From positions 38,501-102,500 of the forward strand of contig NZ_CP022254.1 in the NCBI RefSeq assembly GCF_003119195.2: a stretch of 64,000 nt of DNA, written 5' to 3'. A program made the position numbers and the translations under genes. The DNA comes from Azospirillum baldaniorum. Its GTDB lineage: Bacteria; Pseudomonadota; Alphaproteobacteria; Azospirillales; Azospirillaceae. Shown here one piece after another: positions 8,415-18,271 of this stretch; positions within the stretch are counted from its first letter, which is position 1, and every line of letters begins with the position of its first letter. The notes beneath the pieces are model-generated. The model was not told the origin of the DNA. It saw only the letters and a list, made by a program, of their open reading frames with translations, and made no database searches.

Positions 8415-10240
8415 GTCTGGATATCCCTGCGCTTGAGGCGGATGGTGAAGAGGGCGCCGCCCTCCGGATGGTTGGCGGCGGTCAGGCTGCCGCCGAAATC
8501 CTCGACGATGCCGTGGCTGATCGACAGGCCGAGGCCGAGCCCGTCGCCCGCCTCCTTGGTCGTGAAGAAGGGCACGAACATGCGCGGCAGGTCGGCCTCC
8601 GCGATGCCGGGGCCGCTGTCGCGGACGGTCAGCACCGCCTCCTCCCCCTCCGCGGCCAGAGCGATGCGGACATGGCGGTGGGGGGAGGCGCGCATGGCGT
8701 CGGCGGCGTTGCCGATCAGGTTGACCAGCACCTGCTGCAACCGCACGTCCTCGCCGGTGACCAGCAGGGGGCCGGGCGGCAGATCGGTGTCCACCGTCAC
8801 GGACTCGCGGCGCAGCCGGGCCTCCAGCAGGGCCAGCGCCTGTCCGATGGCGGCAGCGGCGGAGACGGCACCCAGCGTGCCCGAGGCGCGCCGGGCGAAG
8901 CCCTTCAGGCTGCGGGTGATGGCGGCCATGCGGTCGGTCAGGTCGGCGATCTCCGCCAGATTGTCGCGCACCGCGTCCGGCCGTCCGCGCTCCAGCAGAA
9001 CCACCGCGTTGTCGGCGAAGCTGCGGATGGCGGCGAGCGGCTGGTTGATCTCGTGGGCCATGGCCGCCGACATCTGGCCCAGCGCCGCCAGCTTGGCCGC
9101 CTGGGTCAGCTCGTTCTCGGTGGCGCGCAGTTCCGCCGTGGCGGCGGCCACGCGGCGCTCCAGCTCGGCCCGCGCCTCCTCCTGGAGGGCCAGCCGCTCC
9201 ACGAGGTTGAGGCGGCGCTGGGCCAGCGCGTGGCCGGTCAGGGCGGCCAGCGCCACCACCGCGGCGGCGAGCAGCCCGGCCTGCTGGGCGCGGGTGGCGA
9301 CCGGGGCGAGGCTGGTCAGGGCGTGGATCGTCCAGTCGCCGCCGGGCACCGCGGCGGATTGCAGGAGGTAGCGCCGCTCCGCGTTGCCCTCCCTCAGCGT
9401 GATGCGGTCGGATGCCCCGCCGAAGGCCCAGGGCAGGGTGGGGATCTCCTCGGTCGCGGGGACCGCCGCCGCGGGCAGCGTGACCGGCAGGCGGCGGGGC
9501 AGGGCGTTGTAGCGCCAGCCCTCGACGTTGGTGATGAAGACGACGCCGTCGCGGTCGGAGACCAGAACCTTCTCCTGGCCGTGCGACCAGGCGCGTTCCA
9601 ACTCCTGGAAGCCGACCTTCAGGACCACAACGCCGGCTGGCCGGCCGCCCGGCCGCCCATCTGTGCGGTTTTCCGCCACCACCCGCTGCGCCGTGTAGTA
9701 GCCGGGGACGAGCGAGGTGGTGCCGAGCGCGAAATGATGTCCTTCCCCCCGCTCCATGGCCGACTGGAAATAGGGGCGGTAGCTGAAATTCTGCCCGACG
9801 AAGCTGGGCGAGGCGTTCCAGTTGCTGGCCGCGACGGTGGTGCCCGCCCCGTTCATCACATAGAGGGCGGACGCATTCAGCGTCGCCGCGATGGCCTCCA
9901 GCTTGCGGTTCAGGCGGTCCACCCGCTCCGGGCTGGGGTCGCGCAGCAGGTCGGCGACCTCCTGGTCGCGGGCGAGCACCATCGGCACGGCGGCGTGCCG
10001 CTCCAATTCCGTGCGCAGGTTGGATTCGTACAGCGACAGTTGCGCCGACCCCTGTTCGCGCAGGGATTCGCCGGCATTGTCCGCCGCCAGGCCCGCGGCC
10101 ACCGCCGCCGCCAGCGGCATGCCGACGACCAGCACGGCCAGCATCACCCGCCGCGGACGGGCGAACAGGAGGGGCATCCGCCGGGCAACCCAGTCGCGGC
10201 TTTGCGAAAATGTCCAGCGGGTGGGGGCGATCCTAACCAA
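8411..10240 (-). CDS. dctB: C4-dicarboxylate sensor histidine kinase DctB
   Basis: A 609-aa membrane kinase. It has an N-terminal membrane helix (VMLAVLVVGMPLAAAVAAGL), a large periplasmic Cache-type sensor (about residues 50-300, with segments such as VMNGAGTTVAASNWN and FSYRPYFQSAM), a second membrane helix and a coiled coil. Then follow the dimerisation/His box AAMAHEINQPLAAIRSF and an ATPase domain with DSGPGIAEADLP and GLGLGLSISHGIV. This architecture is that of rhizobial DctB. The start is TTG, three bases after GAGGA; a later ATG at 10177 is an alternative. The product senses dicarboxylates and phosphorylates DctD. Confidence 0.92.
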   Translation of the reverse strand: MVRIAPTRWTFSQSRDWVARRMPLLFARPRRVMLAVLVVGMPLAAAVAAGLAADNAGESLREQGSAQLSLYESNLRTELERHAAVPMVLARDQEVADLLRDPSPERVDRLNRKLEAIAATLNASALYVMNGAGTTVAASNWNASPSFVGQNFSYRPYFQSAMERGEGHHFALGTTSLVPGYYTAQRVVAENRTDGRPGGRPAGVVVLKVGFQELERAWSHGQEKVLVSDRDGVVFITNVEGWRYNALPRRLPVTLPAAAVPATEEIPTLPWAFGGASDRITLREGNAERRYLLQSAAVPGGDWTIHALTSLAPVATRAQQAGLLAAAVVALAALTGHALAQRRLNLVERLALQEEARAELERRVAAATAELRATENELTQAAKLAALGQMSAAMAHEINQPLAAIRSFADNAVVLLERGRPDAVRDNLAEIADLTDRMAAITRSLKGFARRASGTLGAVSAAAAIGQALALLEARLRRESVTVDTDLPPGPLLVTGEDVRLQQVLVNLIGNAADAMRASPHRHVRIALAAEGEEAVLTVRDSGPGIAEADLPRMFVPFFTTKEAGDGLGLGLSISHGIVEDFGGSLTAANHPEGGALFTIRLKRRDIQT

Positions 10241-10280
10241 CGGTCCTCAATCCATGCTGCGCCGCAACAAGGCATCGCAA

Positions 10281-10298
10281 TGTGCGGATTTTCGCACA
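10281..10298. promoter_or_regulatory. DctD upstream activator site 1
   Basis: A perfect inverted repeat, TGTGCGGATTTTCGCACA, which closely resembles the high-affinity DctD operator known from rhizobial dctA promoters. Its centre is about 97 bp upstream of the -12 element, a usual enhancer distance. Confidence 0.85.
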
Positions 10299-10314
10299 TG
10301 GATTCCGCCCCTGT

Positions 10315-10334
10315 CGTGCGGATTCTGACCCACG
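10315..10334. promoter_or_regulatory. DctD upstream activator site 2 (degenerate)
   Basis: CGTGCGGATT followed by CTGACCCACG: the left half shares GTGCGGATT with site 1 and the right half is imperfect. Paired strong and weak DctD sites are typical of dctA promoters. The centres of the two sites are about 35 bp apart. Confidence 0.65.
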
Positions 10335-10372
10335 CGTTCCGTCAGAGCGCTGCGATTGCTCGTTTTTACTTT

Positions 10373-10388
10373 TGGCACACCGTTTGCT
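10373..10388 (+). promoter_or_regulatory. Sigma-54 (-24/-12) promoter of dctA
   Basis: TGGCAC, five bases, then TTGCT: an exact match to the sigma-54 consensus, with GG at 10374-10375 and GC at 10386-10387. It lies about 80 bp before the dctA ATG and downstream of two DctD-like sites. Confidence 0.9.
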
Positions 10389-10469
10389 TTGACAAGGGCA
10401 TGACGGGCAGGCCGCCGACCGCGAGACAAGAGCGGCAGCCCATTTCAGGAACGCCACGAGGAGACGAAC

Positions 10470-11771
10470 ATGCACGCCCAAGGGCAGCCCCAGAAAAAGC
10501 CATTCTACACGAACCTGACGGTTCAGGTTCTGACCGCGATCACCATCGGCATTCTGCTCGGCCATTTCTATCCGGCCCTTGCGGTGCAGATGAAGCCCCT
10601 GGGCGACGTCTTCATCAAGATGATCAAGATGGTCATCGGCCCTATCGTTTTCCTGACCGTGGTCACCGGCATCTCCTCGATCGGCGACATGAAGAAGGTC
10701 GGCAAGGTCGGCGGCAAGGCGATCCTGTACTTCGAGATCGTCACCACCTTCGCCCTAGGACTCGGCCTGCTGGTCGTCAATCTGGTGAAGCCGGGCTCGG
10801 GAATGAACATCCAGGCCGGCTCGCTGAAGGCTGATGCCGTCGCCAAATACGCGACCGAGGCGCAGAACCACACGACCATCGACTTCCTGGTCAACATCGT
10901 CCCGGACAACGTCATCGGCGCCTTCGTCAAGGGCGACATGCTGCAGATCCTGTTCTTCGCGGTGATCTTCGGCGTCGCGCTGTCCGCCATGGGCCAGAAG
11001 GGCAAGGTGGTCGAGGACATGTTCGAGAAGGTGTCGCACGCCCTGTTCGGCGTCATCGGCATCCTGATGCGCGTCGCCCCGCTGGGTGCGTTCGGCGCGA
11101 TGTCCTTCACCATCGGCAAGTACGGCGTGTCGTCGCTGACCTCGCTCGGCCAGCTGATGGCGGCGGTCTACATCACGATGGCGCTGTTCGTCTTCGTCGT
11201 GCTGGGCAGCATCGCCCGCCTGTACAACTTCAGCCTCCTGACCTTCCTGCGCTACATCAAGGACGAGCTGCTGATCGTGCTCGGCACCTCCTCGTCGGAG
11301 TCCGTGCTGCCGCGCATGATGGAGAAGATGCAGAAGTTCGGCTGCTCCAAGCATGTCGTCGGCCTCGTCATCCCCACCGGCTACTCGTTCAACCTGGATG
11401 GCACCTCCATCTACCTGTCGATGGCCGCGATCTTCATCGCCCAGGCCTTCAACATCGACCTGACGATCTGGCAGCAGCTGACCATCCTCGGCCTGCTGAT
11501 GCTGACCTCGAAGGGTGCGGCTGCGGTTACCGGCGGCGGCTTCGTGACGCTGGCGGCCACCCTGTCGGCCACCGGCCATCTGCCGATCGAAGGTCTGGCG
11601 CTGCTGCTCGGTGTGGACCGCTTCATGTCGGAAGCCCGCGCCATCACCAACCTGATCGGCAACGGCGTCGCCACCATCGTGGTCGCCAAGATGGAAGGCG
11701 AGTTCGACGAGAGCAAGGCGGTCGCCGAATACCAGGAGCACTTCAAGGAACCGGCTCTGGCCCGCATCTGA
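10470..11771 (+). CDS. dctA: C4-dicarboxylate:cation symporter DctA
   Basis: A 433-aa polytopic inner-membrane protein of the DAACS (glutamate/dicarboxylate) family, the usual length for DctA. Visible signatures include [24 protein letters not shown], the serine-rich hairpin [12 protein letters not shown] and the [15 protein letters not shown] segment that forms the substrate site. It imports succinate, malate and fumarate. A GAGGAGA ribosome site lies before the ATG. It is transcribed divergently from dctBD from the sigma-54 promoter, and is followed by malic enzyme, so uptake and first breakdown of malate are adjacent. Confidence 0.95.
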   Translation: MHAQGQPQKKPFYTNLTVQVLTAITIGILLGHFYPALAVQMKPLGDVFIKMIKMVIGPIVFLTVVTGISSIGDMKKVGKVGGKAILYFEIVTTFALGLGLLVVNLVKPGSGMNIQAGSLKADAVAKYATEAQNHTTIDFLVNIVPDNVIGAFVKGDMLQILFFAVIFGVALSAMGQKGKVVEDMFEKVSHALFGVIGILMRVAPLGAFGAMSFTIGKYGVSSLTSLGQLMAAVYITMALFVFVVLGSIARLYNFSLLTFLRYIKDELLIVLGTSSSESVLPRMMEKMQKFGCSKHVVGLVIPTGYSFNLDGTSIYLSMAAIFIAQAFNIDLTIWQQLTILGLLMLTSKGAAAVTGGGFVTLAATLSATGHLPIEGLALLLGVDRFMSEARAITNLIGNGVATIVVAKMEGEFDESKAVAEYQEHFKEPALARI

Positions 11772-11901
11772 CGCGGGTCCGGCCTCCCGTTCCAGGGGGT
11801 GAAAAGGAGGGGGCGGTCCGCCGCGGGCTGCCCCTTTCCCATTCCGGTGCCCGGACAATTCGGGTATAAGCCGGAGGGGAAACAGTTCGTCGTTCGGCAA
11901 A

Positions 11902-11920
11902 TTAACTGAAATCAAGTTAA
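11902..11920. promoter_or_regulatory. Inverted repeat abutting the maeB ribosome site
   Basis: TTAACT and AGTTAA are separated by seven bases, in an AT-rich patch immediately before the ribosome site AGGGGAGAGG of the next gene. It could be an operator or an RNA element; nothing in the sequence identifies the binder. Confidence 0.4.
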
Positions 11921-11935
11921 AAGGGGAGAGGACGT

Positions 11936-14254
11936 ATGTCCGGCGACTTCGACGCGATGGCGCTTGAGTACCACCGGAATCCGAAGCCCGGTAAGTTGGC
12001 GATCGTCGCCACCAAGCCCATGGCGAACCAGCGCGACCTCGCGCTGGCCTACTCGCCGGGCGTGGCAGCGGCGTCCAGCGCCATCGCCGCCGACCCGGCC
12101 CAGGCCGCGGAGCTGACGGCCCGCGCGAACCTCGTCGCGGTCATCACCAACGGCACGGCGGTGCTGGGCCTGGGCGACATCGGTCCGATGGCCGCCAAGC
12201 CCGTTATGGAGGGCAAGGCCGTCCTCTTCAAGAAGTTCGCCGGCATCGACTGCTTCGACCTGGAGCTGAACGAGAAGGACGTCGACGGTCTGGTCGACAC
12301 CATCGTCCGGCTGGAGCCGACCTTCGGCGCCATCAACCTGGAAGACATCGCCGCCCCCGCCTGCTTCGAGGTGGAGCGCCGCTGCCGCGAGCGGATGAAG
12401 ATCCCGGTCTTCCACGACGACCAGCACGGCACCGCCATCGTGGTGGGTGCGGCCGTCCTGAACGGGCTGAAGCTGGTCGGCAAGGACATCTCCACCGTCA
12501 AGGTCGTCTCCACCGGCGGCGGGGCCGCGGGCATCGCCTGCCTGGACCTGATGCTCAGCCTTGGCGTCAAGCGCGAGAATGTCTGGCTGGTCGACCGCAT
12601 CGGCGTGGTCCACAAGGGCCGCAACGAGGAGATGAACCCCTACAAGGACGCCTACGCGCAGGAGACGGACGCCCGTGTTCTGAACGACGTCATCGACGGG
12701 GCGGACATCTTCCTCGGCCTGTCTGGCGCCAAGGTGCTGAAGCCGGAGATGCTGGTCCGCATGGCGGACAAGCCGCTGGTGCTGGCGCTGGCCAACCCGG
12801 AGCCGGAGATCATGCCGGACGTTGCCCGGCAGGCCCGCCCCGACGCGATCATCGCCACCGGCCGCTCGGACTTCCCCAACCAGGTCAACAACGTCCTCTG
12901 CTTCCCCTTCATCTTCCGCGGCGCGCTCGACGTGGGCGCGACGACGGTGAACGAGGAGATGAAGATCGCCGCCACCCACGCCATGGCCAGCCTTGCCCAG
13001 GCCGAGCCGTCGGACGTGGTGGCCGCCGCCTATGTCGGCGAGAACCTGCGCTTCGGCCCGGACTACATCCTGCCGAAGCCCTTCGACCCGCGTCTGGTGA
13101 TCGAGGTGTCCTCGGCGGTCGCCAAGGCCGCCATGGAGTCGGGCGTGGCGACGCGGCCGATCGTCGATTTCCGCGCCTACCGCGACAGCCTCGGCCAGTA
13201 TGTCTTCCGCTCCGGCCTCGTCATGAAGCCGGTCATCACCAAGGCGAAGGCGGCGCCCAAGCGCATCGTCTACGCCGAGGGCGAGGAGCCGCGCGTCCTG
13301 CGCTGCGCCCAGGTGGTGGTGGACGACGGCATTGCCCATCCGGTCCTGCTCGGCCGCGCCGACGTGATCGAGCGGACGATCGCCGACATGGGCCTGCGCA
13401 TCCGCATCGGCAAGGACGTGGAGGTGATCGAAGCCGCCCGTGACCTGCGCTGCCACAACTACGCCGAGGTCTACCGGCAGCTCATGGGTCGCCGCGGCGT
13501 GTCGCCGGCCAACGCGCTGAACGTCGTGCGCACCCAGCCGAGCGTCTTCGGCGCGCTGATGGTCCGCCGGGGCGAGGCCGACGGTATGGTCTGCGGCACC
13601 TCGGGCCGCTACGGCGACCATTTCAACCACGTCATGGACGTGATCGGCCTGCGCAAGGGCGTGAAGGTCGCCGGCGCGATGAACGGTCTGATCTCGCAGA
13701 AGGGCACGCACTTCATCTGCGACACCTACGTCAACCCCGACCCGACCGCCGAGCAGGTGGCCGAGATCGCCCGGCTGGCGGCGGAAGAGGTGAAGCGCTT
13801 CGGCATCGAGCCGAAGGTGGCGCTGCTTTCCCACTCCAACTTCGGCAGCGCGGACACCCCGTCGGCGCGCAAGATGCGGCTGGCCTACCAGCTCATCGCC
13901 GAGGAGAACCCCGACCTGGAGGTGGACGGCGAGATGCACGCCGACGCCGCCCTGTCGGAGGTGCTGCGCAAGGGCGTGCTGCCCGACAGCCGCCTGAAGG
14001 GCGAGGCGAACCTGCTGGTCATGCCGACCCTGGACGCCGCCAACATCGCCTTCAACATGCTGAAGATCATGGCCGACGCGCAGAATGTCGGGCCGATGCT
14101 GCTGGGCGCCGCGCGTCCCGTGCACATCGTGACCCCGTCGGTGACCACGCGCGGTCTGGTCAACATGACGGCGGTGGCGGTGGTCGACGCCCAACTCGCC
14201 GCCCCGGTCAACGCCGCCCCGCGTCCCCCGGCGCTGCAGGACGGCGAGGACTGA
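11936..14254 (+). CDS. maeB: NADP-dependent malic enzyme with C-terminal phosphotransacetylase-like domain
   Basis: A 772-aa protein of the long MaeB class. The N-terminal half (about 1-420) is malic enzyme: YSPGVA near residue 40, the [15 protein letters not shown] region, the metal-site stretch [12 protein letters not shown] and the nucleotide-binding [16 protein letters not shown]. The C-terminal half (about 430-760) resembles phosphotransacetylase ([20 protein letters not shown]) and is usually regulatory in this class. It decarboxylates malate to pyruvate with NADP (possibly NAD). It follows dctA on the same strand after a 164-nt gap with its own ribosome site, which fits use of imported malate. 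Confidence 0.93.
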   Translation: MSGDFDAMALEYHRNPKPGKLAIVATKPMANQRDLALAYSPGVAAASSAIAADPAQAAELTARANLVAVITNGTAVLGLGDIGPMAAKPVMEGKAVLFKKFAGIDCFDLELNEKDVDGLVDTIVRLEPTFGAINLEDIAAPACFEVERRCRERMKIPVFHDDQHGTAIVVGAAVLNGLKLVGKDISTVKVVSTGGGAAGIACLDLMLSLGVKRENVWLVDRIGVVHKGRNEEMNPYKDAYAQETDARVLNDVIDGADIFLGLSGAKVLKPEMLVRMADKPLVLALANPEPEIMPDVARQARPDAIIATGRSDFPNQVNNVLCFPFIFRGALDVGATTVNEEMKIAATHAMASLAQAEPSDVVAAAYVGENLRFGPDYILPKPFDPRLVIEVSSAVAKAAMESGVATRPIVDFRAYRDSLGQYVFRSGLVMKPVITKAKAAPKRIVYAEGEEPRVLRCAQVVVDDGIAHPVLLGRADVIERTIADMGLRIRIGKDVEVIEAARDLRCHNYAEVYRQLMGRRGVSPANALNVVRTQPSVFGALMVRRGEADGMVCGTSGRYGDHFNHVMDVIGLRKGVKVAGAMNGLISQKGTHFICDTYVNPDPTAEQVAEIARLAAEEVKRFGIEPKVALLSHSNFGSADTPSARKMRLAYQLIAEENPDLEVDGEMHADAALSEVLRKGVLPDSRLKGEANLLVMPTLDAANIAFNMLKIMADAQNVGPMLLGAARPVHIVTPSVTTRGLVNMTAVAVVDAQLAAPVNAAPRPPALQDGED

Positions 14255-14319
14255 GCAACCGCGACCGCGGGGCCGGACGGTGCTTGCACCGCTCCGGTTC
14301 CGCGGGCCACTCTGCCGGG

Positions 14320-16014
14320 ATGAGTCCCGACGCCCCTTCCCGCGATGACCTGTCCTCCCTGACGGCGTCGGCCGCCCGCCATCACGCCGAAGGCCGGCTG
14401 GCCGAGGCGGTGACCGCCTACACCGACGCCTTGCGGCTGGATCGCCGCAACCCGGCGCTGCTCTACGGCTTCGGGCTGGTGCTGCGCGATCTCGGACAGA
14501 TGGACGGGGCCGCCACATGCTTCGAGGCGGCCTTCGCCCTTGATCCCCGGTTCGTGGACGCGGCCGACAGCCTTGGCACCTTGCGCGCCGGCCAGGGCCG
14601 TTTCGCCGAGGCCGAAGCCTGCCACCGCGCCGCTCTGGCCCACAGCGCCGACCGGGCGACGTTCTGGAACAATCTGGCCAACGCGCTGAGCCGGCAAGGC
14701 CGGGTCGTCGAGGCCCTGGCGGCGTGGCGGCGCGCCATCCTGCTCGACCCGGCCTTGCCGGAGGGGCTGTCCAACCTCGGCGGCGGGCTGCGCGACACCG
14801 AGCGGCTGGACGAGGCCGAGCGGGCGCACCGCCGCGCGCTGCGGCTGATGCCGGACGAGCCGCAGGCCAACAACAACTTCGGCCACGCGTTGCAGGCGCG
14901 GCTGCGCCATACGGAGGCGGCCCGCTGGTTCCGCCGTGCCCTGGCGCTCGACCCCGGTTACGCGGCGGCGCTCTGCAATCTCGGTCTGGCGGTTCAGCGC
15001 CTGAGCGACGACGGGCTGGCGGACCGTCTGTACGGGCGGGCGCTCCGCGTAAGTCCCGACTTGCCGCTGGCCCGGTTCAACCGCGGTCTGCTGCGGCTGG
15101 AGCGCGGCGAACTGGCGGAGGGTTGGGCCGGCTATGGCTGGCGCTTCGCGTCCGGTCAGGCCGGCGGGACGCGCCAGCCGCGGCTGCCGGCGTGGCGCGG
15201 CGAGGATCTGGCGGGCAAGCGCCTGCTGATCTGGGGCGAGCAGGGGGTGGGCGACACCATCCTGTTCTCCTCCCTCTGCGCGGAGGCCATCGCCCGCGCC
15301 CGTTCCGTGGTGATCGAAACCGACCGGCGGCTGGTGCCCCTGTTCGCCCGCTCCTTCCCCGCCGCGCTGGTCCGTTCCCGACGGAGCGACGCGGGCACCG
15401 TGCCCGATTGCGACCTGCACACGCCCATCGGTTCCCTGGCGCGGGTCTTTCGCCGCGACCTGTCCGCCTTCGCCGGTGCTGCTGGTGGCTGGCTGGCCCC
15501 CGACCCGGTTCGGGTGGCGTTCTGGCGTGACCGTGTCGCTGCGCTTGGCCCCGGCCTTCGCGTGGGGATCGGCTGGCGCAGCGCGCTGATGACCGAATCG
15601 CGCCGTGCCGCCTACAGCCGGCTCGACCAGTGGGGGGCTTTGTTCGCCGTGCCGGGCGTGGTGTTCGTCAACCTCCAGTATGGCGCGTGCGAGGCCGAGC
15701 GGGTTGCGGCGGAGGACCGGTTCGGCGTTGCCGTCCATCGTTGGGACGATCTCGACCTGACCGACGACTTCGATGGGACGGCGGCGCTGATGGCGAATCT
15801 GGATCTGGTGATCGCGCCCGCCACGGCGGTTGGAGAACTGGCGGCGGCGCTCGGCGTGCCGGTCTGGCGCTTTGGCGGGTCGGACTGGACCCAGCTCGGC
15901 ACCGCGGTGCGCCCCTGGTTTCCGGCGCAGCGCCTGTTCCGGCCGCGCGGCGGGGAGGACCTCCAGGACGTGCTGAACCGGATGGCCGCACAACTCTCCC
16001 GGCGGCCTATCTGA
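14320..16014 (+). CDS. TPR protein with C-terminal GT9-like (heptosyltransferase-like) domain
   Basis: About 564 aa from the ATG at 14320; an in-frame TTG at 14284 would add 12 residues. Residues 1 to about 270 are tetratricopeptide repeats (for example FGLVLRDLGQMDGAATCFEA). The rest resembles the glycosyltransferase-9 fold seen in many TPR proteins of this group: KRLLIWGEQGVGDTILFSSL, then VIETDRRLVPLFARSF and a late LDLVIAPATAVGELAAALG. It may transfer sugars to surface or flagellar components, but the acceptor is not visible. It is separated from maeB by a short gap and runs in the same direction. Confidence 0.75.
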   Translation: MSPDAPSRDDLSSLTASAARHHAEGRLAEAVTAYTDALRLDRRNPALLYGFGLVLRDLGQMDGAATCFEAAFALDPRFVDAADSLGTLRAGQGRFAEAEACHRAALAHSADRATFWNNLANALSRQGRVVEALAAWRRAILLDPALPEGLSNLGGGLRDTERLDEAERAHRRALRLMPDEPQANNNFGHALQARLRHTEAARWFRRALALDPGYAAALCNLGLAVQRLSDDGLADRLYGRALRVSPDLPLARFNRGLLRLERGELAEGWAGYGWRFASGQAGGTRQPRLPAWRGEDLAGKRLLIWGEQGVGDTILFSSLCAEAIARARSVVIETDRRLVPLFARSFPAALVRSRRSDAGTVPDCDLHTPIGSLARVFRRDLSAFAGAAGGWLAPDPVRVAFWRDRVAALGPGLRVGIGWRSALMTESRRAAYSRLDQWGALFAVPGVVFVNLQYGACEAERVAAEDRFGVAVHRWDDLDLTDDFDGTAALMANLDLVIAPATAVGELAAALGVPVWRFGGSDWTQLGTAVRPWFPAQRLFRPRGGEDLQDVLNRMAAQLSRRPI

Positions 16015-16038
16015 AATTTCGGCGAAAAACAATTCGCA

Positions 16039-16062
16039 ACTTTACGTGCTTTGCGGTAAAGT
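16039..16062. promoter_or_regulatory. Inverted repeat upstream of the PPC-like gene
   Basis: ACTTTAC and GTAAAGT, 7 bp each, are separated by 10 bases in an AT-rich gap of otherwise GC-rich DNA. The arrangement looks like a dimeric operator or a hairpin, about 65 bp before the next start codon. Confidence 0.4.
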
Positions 16063-16125
16063 GGGGATCCAGCGATCCATTCGCGCTTCTCCGTTCGGGG
16101 GGCGCGCCTGATGGGAGAAGGTGCC

Positions 16126-16827
16126 ATGTCTGACGGAATGGCCGGCGTCAACCAGATGGTCTCGGACCTCAACAAGTCCGTGTCCGCTGCCGTGGAACGC
16201 ATGAACGCGCAGCGGGAGGCCGAAGCCGCCGCCGCCGCAAACGTGCAGGAATTCCGCAAGGACGTCCGCAAGTCCTCCGTCAACACCCCCGGCTTCGCCA
16301 CGGACATGGGCGTTCTAGCCAAGAACGTGACCCGCCTCAACGTGGTCGGCGCGCTGGGCGCCGACGATCCCGTCGACTTCTACAAGTTCCGCGTGACGAC
16401 CAAGGGCGAGGTGACGCTGGGGCAGGTCGGCGACGAGGGGCTGCGCGTCCAGGTGATGTCCAAGTTCGGCACGGTCGTGGCCGACAGCGACAAGAACACC
16501 GGCAAGAATTACGACGCCTTCAAGGGCATGATGCAGGGCGAGTACGAACTCGACCGCGGCGACTACACGCTGCGCCTGACGCGCGAGAAAGGGCAGTCCG
16601 CCAAGGACCCCAAGAACTACGCCATCCAGCTCAGCATGGGCAAATACACCCAGGATTACGACACGGTCGTCAAGGCGCCGAAGAAGGGCGAAAGCCCGTT
16701 CAACCTGTCCACTGGTCAGCAGGCCATGCTGGACGGGCTGAGCCAGGCGGCGGCGAGCCTGAATTCCATCCCCACCGGCCAGTCCGGCACGCAGAAGTTG
16801 CTCGGCAGCTTCAACATGTTCGTCTGA
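16126..16827 (+). CDS. Orphan protein with a PPC-like beta-sandwich
   Basis: A 233-aa protein with start ATG at 16126 behind GGGAGAAG. Residues 1-50 form a charged helical region (repeated Ala/Glu/Arg) with no visible signal peptide. Residues about 70-180 resemble a bacterial pre-peptidase C-terminal (PPC) domain: ADDPVDFYKFRVTTKGEVTL, then a VQVMSKFGTVVADS strand pair and GDYTLRLTR near the end. Such domains often occur in exported proteins; here no protease or export signal is attached. A strong terminator follows, so it is probably expressed as a single gene. I do not recognise a function. Confidence 0.6.
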   Translation: MSDGMAGVNQMVSDLNKSVSAAVERMNAQREAEAAAAANVQEFRKDVRKSSVNTPGFATDMGVLAKNVTRLNVVGALGADDPVDFYKFRVTTKGEVTLGQVGDEGLRVQVMSKFGTVVADSDKNTGKNYDAFKGMMQGEYELDRGDYTLRLTREKGQSAKDPKNYAIQLSMGKYTQDYDTVVKAPKKGESPFNLSTGQQAMLDGLSQAAASLNSIPTGQSGTQKLLGSFNMFV

Positions 16828-16854
16828 TCGACTCCTGATTTCCACCAAGGACCG

Positions 16855-16889
16855 AAGCCCTTTCCCCACCCATGGGGGAAGGGCTTTTT
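16855..16889 (+). terminator. Rho-independent terminator
   Basis: A 13-bp stem with one mismatch: AAGCCCTTTCCCC (16855-16867) against GGGGGAAGGGCTT (16874-16886), with a 6-nt loop and a T5 run. It lies 28 nt after the stop of the PPC-like gene. Confidence 0.9.
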
Positions 16890-16987
16890 CCATCCGGGGC
16901 CCATGGTCCGCCCCGCTCGGCGCTCCTCCTCCGGCGCACCCCGCAATCGGCGGACCTTTCGCCCGTGGGAAATGTTAAGCCAACGCT

Positions 16988-18271
16988 ATGACCGCACCGG
17001 ACCATCCGATCCTGCTCTGCCACGACTGTGGGGCGCCGCACGCCCTGCCGCCGGCCTTGCCCGGCCATCGCGCGGAATGCCACCGCTGCGGGGCGGTGCT
17101 GCGCCATTTCCGGACCGGCGGGCTGGGGCAGGCGGTCGCCCTCGCCATCGCCTCGACGATCCTGTTCGTCACCGCCAACCTGTTCCCCATCCTGACCTTC
17201 GAGCTGGAGGGGCGGGCGCAGACAGCGACCCTGCTCAGCGGCTCGGTGGCGCTGTGGGACGGCGGCTACGAGGTGCTGGGCGTCCTGGTCTTCTTCGTGC
17301 TGTTCCTGGCGCCGCTGGCGCAGGTGCTCGGCACGCTCTATGTCGTGATGCCGCTCGCCGCCGGGCGGACGGCGGCGCCGGGCGCAGCCTGGACCTTCCG
17401 GACGGTGGCGCGGCTGCGCCGCTGGGCGATGGCCGAAGTCTTCCTGCTCGGCCTGATCGTCGCCTATGTGAAGCTGTCCGATCTGGCGGAACTGGAGCCG
17501 GGGGCGTCGCTGGCCGCCCTGGTCGCCTTCATCCTGGTGCAGGTGTGGGGGGAGGCGTCGCTCAGCCCCTTCGAGGTGTGGGAGCGGATCGCGCCACAGA
17601 CCCGCGTTGCCCAAACGGCCAACGCCGACCCGGAGCGGCTGACCGCCTGCCACGACTGCCATCAGGTGGTGGCCGGGGCCAATGGCGGTGAATCGCAGGG
17701 GGCCTGCCCGCGCTGTGGCGCCCGGCTGCACCACCGCAAGCCGAACAGCCTGCCGCGCGGCTGGGCGCTGATCTCCGCGGCGACGATCCTCTACATTCCG
17801 GCGAACCTGTTGCCGATCATGACGGTGGTCTATTTCGGCGCCGGCCAGCCCGACACCATCCTGTCCGGTGTGGAGGCGCTGATCGCGGCGGAGATGTGGC
17901 CGGTGGCCCTGCTGGTCTTCTTTGCCAGCATCACCGTGCCGGTGCTGAAGCTGATCGGGCTGGCCTATCTGCTGTGGACGGTGCAGCGGGGCTCGCCGAA
18001 GCGGCAGCGCGACCGCACGCGGCTCTACCGCCTGATCGAGGGGGTGGGGCGCTGGTCCATGGTGGACATCTTCATGATCTCGCTTCTGGCGGCCCTGGTT
18101 CAATTGGGCGCCATCGCCACCATCCACGCGGAGCTGGGCGCCGTCGCCTTCGCCGCGGTCGTCATCATCACCATGCTGGCGTCGGACTCCTTCGACCCGC
18201 GTCTGATCTGGGACGCGCCGCCCCGGCGGGCGCAGCGGCAGGATTCCTCCATGATTGATGCCCATGACTGA
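16988..18271 (+). CDS. pqiA: Paraquat-inducible protein A family membrane protein
   Basis: A 427-aa inner-membrane protein built from two PqiA repeats. Each repeat opens with a pair of Cys-x2-Cys motifs (CHDCGAP and CHRCGAV in the first; CHDCHQV and CPRCGARLHH in the second) followed by about four membrane helices (for example AIASTILFVTANLFPILTF). In the Pqi system PqiA sits in the inner membrane with the MCE protein PqiB and lipoprotein PqiC in an envelope-spanning lipid-transfer path. The stop overlaps the start of pqiB. Confidence 0.9.
   Translation: MTAPDHPILLCHDCGAPHALPPALPGHRAECHRCGAVLRHFRTGGLGQAVALAIASTILFVTANLFPILTFELEGRAQTATLLSGSVALWDGGYEVLGVLVFFVLFLAPLAQVLGTLYVVMPLAAGRTAAPGAAWTFRTVARLRRWAMAEVFLLGLIVAYVKLSDLAELEPGASLAALVAFILVQVWGEASLSPFEVWERIAPQTRVAQTANADPERLTACHDCHQVVAGANGGESQGACPRCGARLHHRKPNSLPRGWALISAATILYIPANLLPIMTVVYFGAGQPDTILSGVEALIAAEMWPVALLVFFASITVPVLKLIGLAYLLWTVQRGSPKRQRDRTRLYRLIEGVGRWSMVDIFMISLLAALVQLGAIATIHAELGAVAFAAVVIITMLASDSFDPRLIWDAPPRRAQRQDSSMIDAHD

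Noticed and set aside
11902..11920. CtrA box (TTAA-N7-TTAA) before maeB
   Set aside because: The two TTAA elements are 11 bases apart, not 7.
11912..14518. An 868-codon minus-strand frame
   Set aside because: Shadow of maeB; no recognisable protein motif.
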